DNA of 64,000 bases from Salinirubrum litoreum. GTDB taxonomy: Archaea > Halobacteriota > Halobacteria > Halobacteriales > Haloferacaceae. Of the stretch, positions 63,102 through 64,000 are shown one piece after another. How positions within the stretch are numbered: position 1 is the first letter of the stretch; the number at the start of each line of letters is the position of its first letter. The translations under genes and the position numbers were made by a program. The notes below the pieces were generated by a model. That model was not told the origin of the DNA and did no database searches. It saw only the letters and a program-made list of their open reading frames with translations. The stretch lies in NCBI RefSeq assembly GCF_020567425.1, contig NZ_JAJCVJ010000003.1, positions 248,001 to 312,000 of the forward strand. Direction: 5' to 3'.

Positions 63102-64000
63102 TCACTCGTCCGTGAGACCGACCGCCGGACTCGACTTCCGGACGAACGCGAGACCGTCGAAATCGCGTTTGGGGTTCGATTCGACCGAGCCGACCGGATC
63201 GCCGTCGATGGCCGTACCCGTGATCGAGTAGCGCGCTGGCCCGCGAGCGAACCACTCGCCGAGGGGACCGGTCTCGGAAAGGTCCGTGAGATCGAGATAG
63301 CCGACATCGAGGCCGGTGTCTGTGAGGGTCGCCGGGAGCGAACCTGCCGGCAGGTCGGAGACCGGATACACTTCGTATCGCCCCGCGTCCGGCGAGTAAC
63401 TCCGGACCGACCCCGAGCCGATGCTGATCCCCACCGGGACGTAGTCGACGTCGTCGCGCGCAGCGAGTCGTTCACCCATCGAGTCCATGTCGCCGTAGCG
63501 GCCCGAGGCGAGCGAGCCGCGTTTGACGTGGTCGTTGTGCGCCCAGACCGCGACGAGGTCGTCCTCGGTGCCCACCAGTCTGGCGACGTTCTCGGCCATC
63601 GCCTCGTCTCGAATGCCGACGTGGTCGAACGACTGCTCGCCCGGCTCCAACGCGTCGAACTGGCGGGCGGCCTGTCCCAACACCCGGACCTGGTGGCGCG
63701 CCCGCTCGAAGGCCTCCGGACTCGTCTGTTCGACGTACGCCTGTCGTGACTCGTCGAACCGGTCTGTCAGCGCCGTGGCGACCCGGTCGCACGCCTCGCC
63801 GTACGCCTGCAGGCTCTCGACGTCCTGCTCGTCCTTGGCCGGCAGTTCGACCGCTGTGAGGTCACTCTCGATCCGGTCGAAGAAGTCGGGGTCGACGGTT
63901 TCGAGATACGACCGGAGGTGGTCGGCGGTCGTCTCGTTGTGCTGCATGTCGAAGCCGGCGACACCGATCTGGTCGTCCGGGTGGCGCTCGTTGTACGACC
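63102..64000 (-). CDS. erythromycin-esterase-like protein, N-terminus cut off by the window edge
   Basis: Reading enters from the right edge (NERHPDDQIGVAGFDMQ), with 298 residues seen to the stop. Family landmarks are VAVWAHNDHVKRG (metal/substrate His), SMGERLA, PVGISIGSGSV and the C-terminal LGEWFARGPARYSI. The erythromycin-esterase/SuccB-like fold hydrolyses lactones in known members, but most archaeal homologues have unknown substrates. An ATG at 63947 is internal, not the start. Confidence 0.87.
   Translation of the reverse strand, partial: SYNERHPDDQIGVAGFDMQHNETTADHLRSYLETVDPDFFDRIESDLTAVELPAKDEQDVESLQAYGEACDRVATALTDRFDESRQAYVEQTSPEAFERARHQVRVLGQAARQFDALEPGEQSFDHVGIRDEAMAENVARLVGTEDDLVAVWAHNDHVKRGSLASGRYGDMDSMGERLAARDDVDYVPVGISIGSGSVRSYSPDAGRYEVYPVSDLPAGSLPATLTDTGLDVGYLDLTDLSETGPLGEWFARGPARYSITGTAIDGDPVGSVESNPKRDFDGLAFVRKSSPAVGLTDE

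Noticed and set aside
1-64000. tRNA, rRNA and CRISPR loci
   Set aside because: No cloverleaf, rRNA core sequence or regular direct-repeat/spacer pattern was recognised in a read of both strands. An automated scan with tRNAscan-SE or a CRISPR finder would be decisive.

Overview
The window reads as chromosomal DNA of a halophilic archaeon (class Halobacteria). GC is high and the proteins are acidic and Asp/Glu-rich. Many genes have a TATA box about 25-30 bases before the start codon and so look leaderless. There are twin-arginine lipoprotein signals (RRxFL followed by LAGC), Bat-type helix-turn-helix regulators, a TRAM-domain protein, a universal stress protein and an archaeal PolB2. I cannot name the genus from sequence alone. 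No rRNA, tRNA or CRISPR array was seen.

Layout. 1-4.3 kb: a truncated quinone-reductase-type dehydrogenase, a cupin, two membrane proteins and an SRPBCC protein. 4.3-7.4 kb: a three-gene operon of an inactivated RadA-like protein, a small helical protein and the B-family polymerase PolB2. 7.9-14.8 kb: a Bat-type regulator followed by a complete peptide-type ABC importer (binding protein, two permeases and a fused double ATPase); the binding protein appears circularly permuted. 14.9-27.7 kb: a carbon-acid catabolic island with an ADP-forming acyl-CoA synthetase, two metallo-beta-lactamase-fold proteins, a CitE-type lyase, a methyltransferase, an orphan double ATPase, an MFS transporter, a PEP mutase/isocitrate lyase family enzyme, a PrpF isomerase and a tartrate/D-malate-type dehydrogenase. 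27.8-32.1 kb: phnD-phnC-phnE-phnE plus a HAD phosphatase in one tightly overlapping operon.

32.3-38.6 kb: a zinc-ribbon membrane protein, superoxide dismutase, a universal stress protein, then an accessory patch with gene debris, AT-rich DNA, a 44-residue hydrophobic peptide, a CHAT-family protease and its P-loop-like partner. 38.6-45.4 kb: an alpha/beta hydrolase, two aldo-keto reductases, two coupled lipoproteins, a ribonuclease H and a TRAM protein. 45.5-52.0 kb: a hydantoinase/oxoprolinase-type operon (hyuA, hyuB, an isochorismatase-type amidase and a PEP mutase family lyase) with a divergent Bat-type regulator; the intergenic DNA carries clear inverted repeats. 52.2-64 kb: lipoproteins and membrane proteins, a tungstate ABC importer (tupABC), an SDR enzyme lacking the usual catalytic Tyr-Lys, a prohibitin-like SPFH protein with a small membrane partner, a PQQ-type beta-propeller, and an erythromycin-esterase-like gene cut by the right edge.

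Taken together this is a nutrient-scavenging region (peptides or amides, C4-C5 acids, phosphonates or organophosphates, tungstate). Embedded in it are a candidate mutagenic-repair operon and a candidate CHAT-protease stress or defence module. The most unusual observations are the permuted binding protein, the CHAT module with its mosaic low-GC 3' end, and the exonuclease-dead PolB2 operon.
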